A stretch of 7,039 nucleotides of DNA from Desulfobacteraceae bacterium (GTDB lineage: Bacteria; Desulfobacterota; DSM-4660; Desulfatiglandales; Desulfatiglandaceae). The position numbers were made by a program, and so were the translations under genes. Location of the stretch: positions 1 to 7,039 of the forward strand of contig DSCZ01000425.1 of NCBI GenBank assembly GCA_011048855.1, written 5' to 3'. The first letter of the stretch is position 1, and each line of letters begins with the position of its first letter. Positions 6,630 to 7,039 of the stretch are shown here, piece by piece. A model generated the notes under the pieces. It saw only the letters and a program-made list of their open reading frames with translations. It was not told the DNA's origin and searched no databases.

Positions 6630-6700
6630 TTACGTCACAGGTTGTGCAGCATCCCCGCTATCGGCGTCGGCTCTTTTTAAGTTAGTTCTTTTTTCGCGGG

Positions 6701-6728
6701 CTAATGACTAACTGCTAACGGCTAACAG
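6701..6728. repeat. Heptamer tandem array, consensus CTAAYDR
   Basis: Four consecutive 7-base units start at 6701, 6708, 6715 and 6722, each beginning CTAA. A degenerate fifth unit (CTGATGT) follows at 6729. On the other strand the units read as GTTAG-type repeats. There is no open reading frame of interest across it. It is the leftmost element of the repeat island. Confidence 0.75.
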
Positions 6729-6744
6729 CTGATGTTCAATGTTC

Positions 6745-6768
6745 TGTGGGAGCGGATTGTATCCGCGA
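6745..6768. repeat. Short hairpin repeat element
   Basis: GCGGAT (6752-6757) and ATCCGC (6761-6766) pair around a 3-base loop and are flanked by TGTGGGA and GAAA. The layout, a TGTGGGAGCGG start and CCGCGA end around a small hairpin, resembles extragenic palindromic elements that recur in many bacterial genomes. Only one copy is visible here, so its repeated nature is inferred. Confidence 0.5.
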
Positions 6769-6810
6769 AATCCTTATTGTTCGCTCGAAGAGCCGAAGAG
6801 ATTTTGCATC

Positions 6811-6836
6811 GCGCGGAGACGCAAAGCCGCAAAGAA
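6811..6836. repeat. CGCAAAG-type repeat
   Basis: A GCGCGGAGACGCAAAG segment is followed by CGCAAAGAA, so CGCAAAG occurs twice 8 bases apart (near 6820 and 6828). From memory, GGAGACGCAAAG-type intergenic repeats are common in environmental bacterial genomes. This is not confirmed within the window. Confidence 0.5.
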
Positions 6837-6901
6837 CAGCGAAAACAGCAGGATGCGGATACTCATCGGTGAAGGGCAAAGCGCCTGGGGCGCAATTCAA
6901 G

Positions 6902-6926
6902 ATTCCAAATTCCAAATTCCAAATTT
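6902..6926. repeat. Heptamer tandem array ATTCCAA
   Basis: Three perfect ATTCCAA units (6902-6908, 6909-6915, 6916-6922) are followed by a decayed ATTTC. This second array has the same 7-base period as the one at 6701 but an unrelated unit. Plus-strand translation of it gives only a low-complexity peptide (PNSKFQI-like), so it is not treated as coding. Confidence 0.8.
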
Positions 6927-6949
6927 CTTCCTGAAGACGTTAAACGTTT

Positions 6950-6987
6950 GTAGGGGGGAGGGACGTCCCCGTCGCGATCTCCCCTAC
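6950..6987. repeat. Nested GC-rich palindromic element
   Basis: A 10-base arm at 6950-6959 (GTAGGGGGGA) pairs with 6978-6987 (TCTCCCCTAC), with one G-U pair. Inside it lies a perfect 10-base palindrome, GGGACGTCCC (6960-6969). As RNA it would form a strong stem. No T-run follows, so it is not an obvious terminator. The GTAGGGG...CCCCTAC frame resembles dispersed intergenic palindromes. Confidence 0.65.
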
Positions 6988-6996
6988 CTTCATCTC

Positions 6997-7032
6997 TCGT
7001 TGTCGTTGTCGTAATCGTTGTCGTAATCGATA
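6997..7032. repeat. Hexamer tandem array TCGTTG/TCGTAA
   Basis: Six consecutive 6-base units all begin TCG. In order they are TCGTTG twice, TCGTAA, TCGTTG, TCGTAA, and a final variant TCGATA. The array stops 7 bases before the right edge. The mixed order of two unit types suggests unit-level duplication or slippage. Confidence 0.8.
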
Positions 7033-7039
7033 TCCCCTC

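Larger units (their letters stand above)
6546..7039. other. Gene-free region: cyclase upstream region and repeat island
   Basis: About 490 bases with no gene I can support. The first ~150 hold the cyclase leader and promoter candidate. From about 6700 the stretch is a chain of the repeat elements listed separately, spaced by 10-60 bases of unassigned sequence. Open frames across it (for example 6739-7014) translate the repeats and lack a ribosome site or any recognisable motif. Confidence 0.7.

Noticed and set aside
6633..6645. CRP-type site upstream of the cyclase (TGTGACGTAATAC on the minus strand)
   Set aside because: Only the TGTGA half matches. The second half-site is absent, so cAMP feedback cannot be argued from it.
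6739..7014. 91-codon open frame on the plus strand
   Set aside because: It runs through the repeat elements, has a low-complexity C-terminus from the arrays, and has no ribosome site.
6701..7032. CRISPR array
   Set aside because: Units are 6-7 bases with no spacers, and the elements differ from each other. No 25-40 base direct repeat is present.
6546..7039. tRNA or other structured RNA gene
   Set aside because: No cloverleaf, CCA end or conserved T-loop sequence was found. The visible stems belong to short repeats.

Overview
The window (about 58% G+C by eye) looks like chromosomal DNA of an anaerobic bacterium. A Desulfobacterota-like (former Deltaproteobacteria) sulfate reducer or syntroph is my best guess. 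The guess rests on an Fe-S-rich, ATP-driven electron-transfer gene pair of the kind used with 2-hydroxyacyl-CoA dehydratases and class I benzoyl-CoA reductases, a possible sigma-54 promoter, and an intergenic island of short repeats. None of these proves taxonomy.

Left part (1-4655, plus strand). A possible 46-residue protein (113-253) ends just before a GC-rich hairpin (255-274). Next comes a two-gene unit with only one base between the genes. The first gene (413-2149) encodes a 578-residue protein with two tandem BadF/BadG/BcrA/BcrD-type ASKHA ATPase domains. Each domain keeps the two cysteines that in known activases hold a [4Fe-4S] cluster at the dimer interface, but the first domain has lost parts of its ATPase motifs. 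The second gene (2151-4655) encodes an 834-residue multi-cluster flavoprotein. Its order is a NuoG-like [2Fe-2S] domain, a NuoG-like Cys/His segment with an enlarged Cys-rich loop, a 2x[4Fe-4S] ferredoxin domain, a GltD/NfnB-like FAD and NAD(P)H module, and a C-terminal tail that aligns with the GIY-YIG domain of UvrC but lacks key catalytic residues.

Inferred function: the flavoprotein would take electrons from NAD(P)H (possibly NADH) or ferredoxin and pass them to the activase, which would use ATP to deliver low-potential electrons to a partner reductase or dehydratase. That partner (HgdAB-like, BcrBC-like or a double-cubane-cluster protein) is not in the window, so the substrate is unknown.

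Right part. A convergent gene (6533-4710, minus strand) encodes a soluble class III nucleotidyl cyclase with a large N-terminal region I do not recognise, an EF-hand-like loop, a coiled coil and an intact catalytic domain predicted to prefer ATP. The two transcription units meet over a 54-base gap with a bidirectional terminator-like hairpin. Upstream of the cyclase is a good -24/-12 (sigma-54) promoter candidate. From about 6700 to the right edge I see no gene. The stretch is a chain of at least six different short repeat elements: a heptamer array, a small hairpin repeat, a CGCAAAG repeat, an ATTCCAA array, a GC-rich nested palindrome and a TCGTTG/TCGTAA hexamer array.
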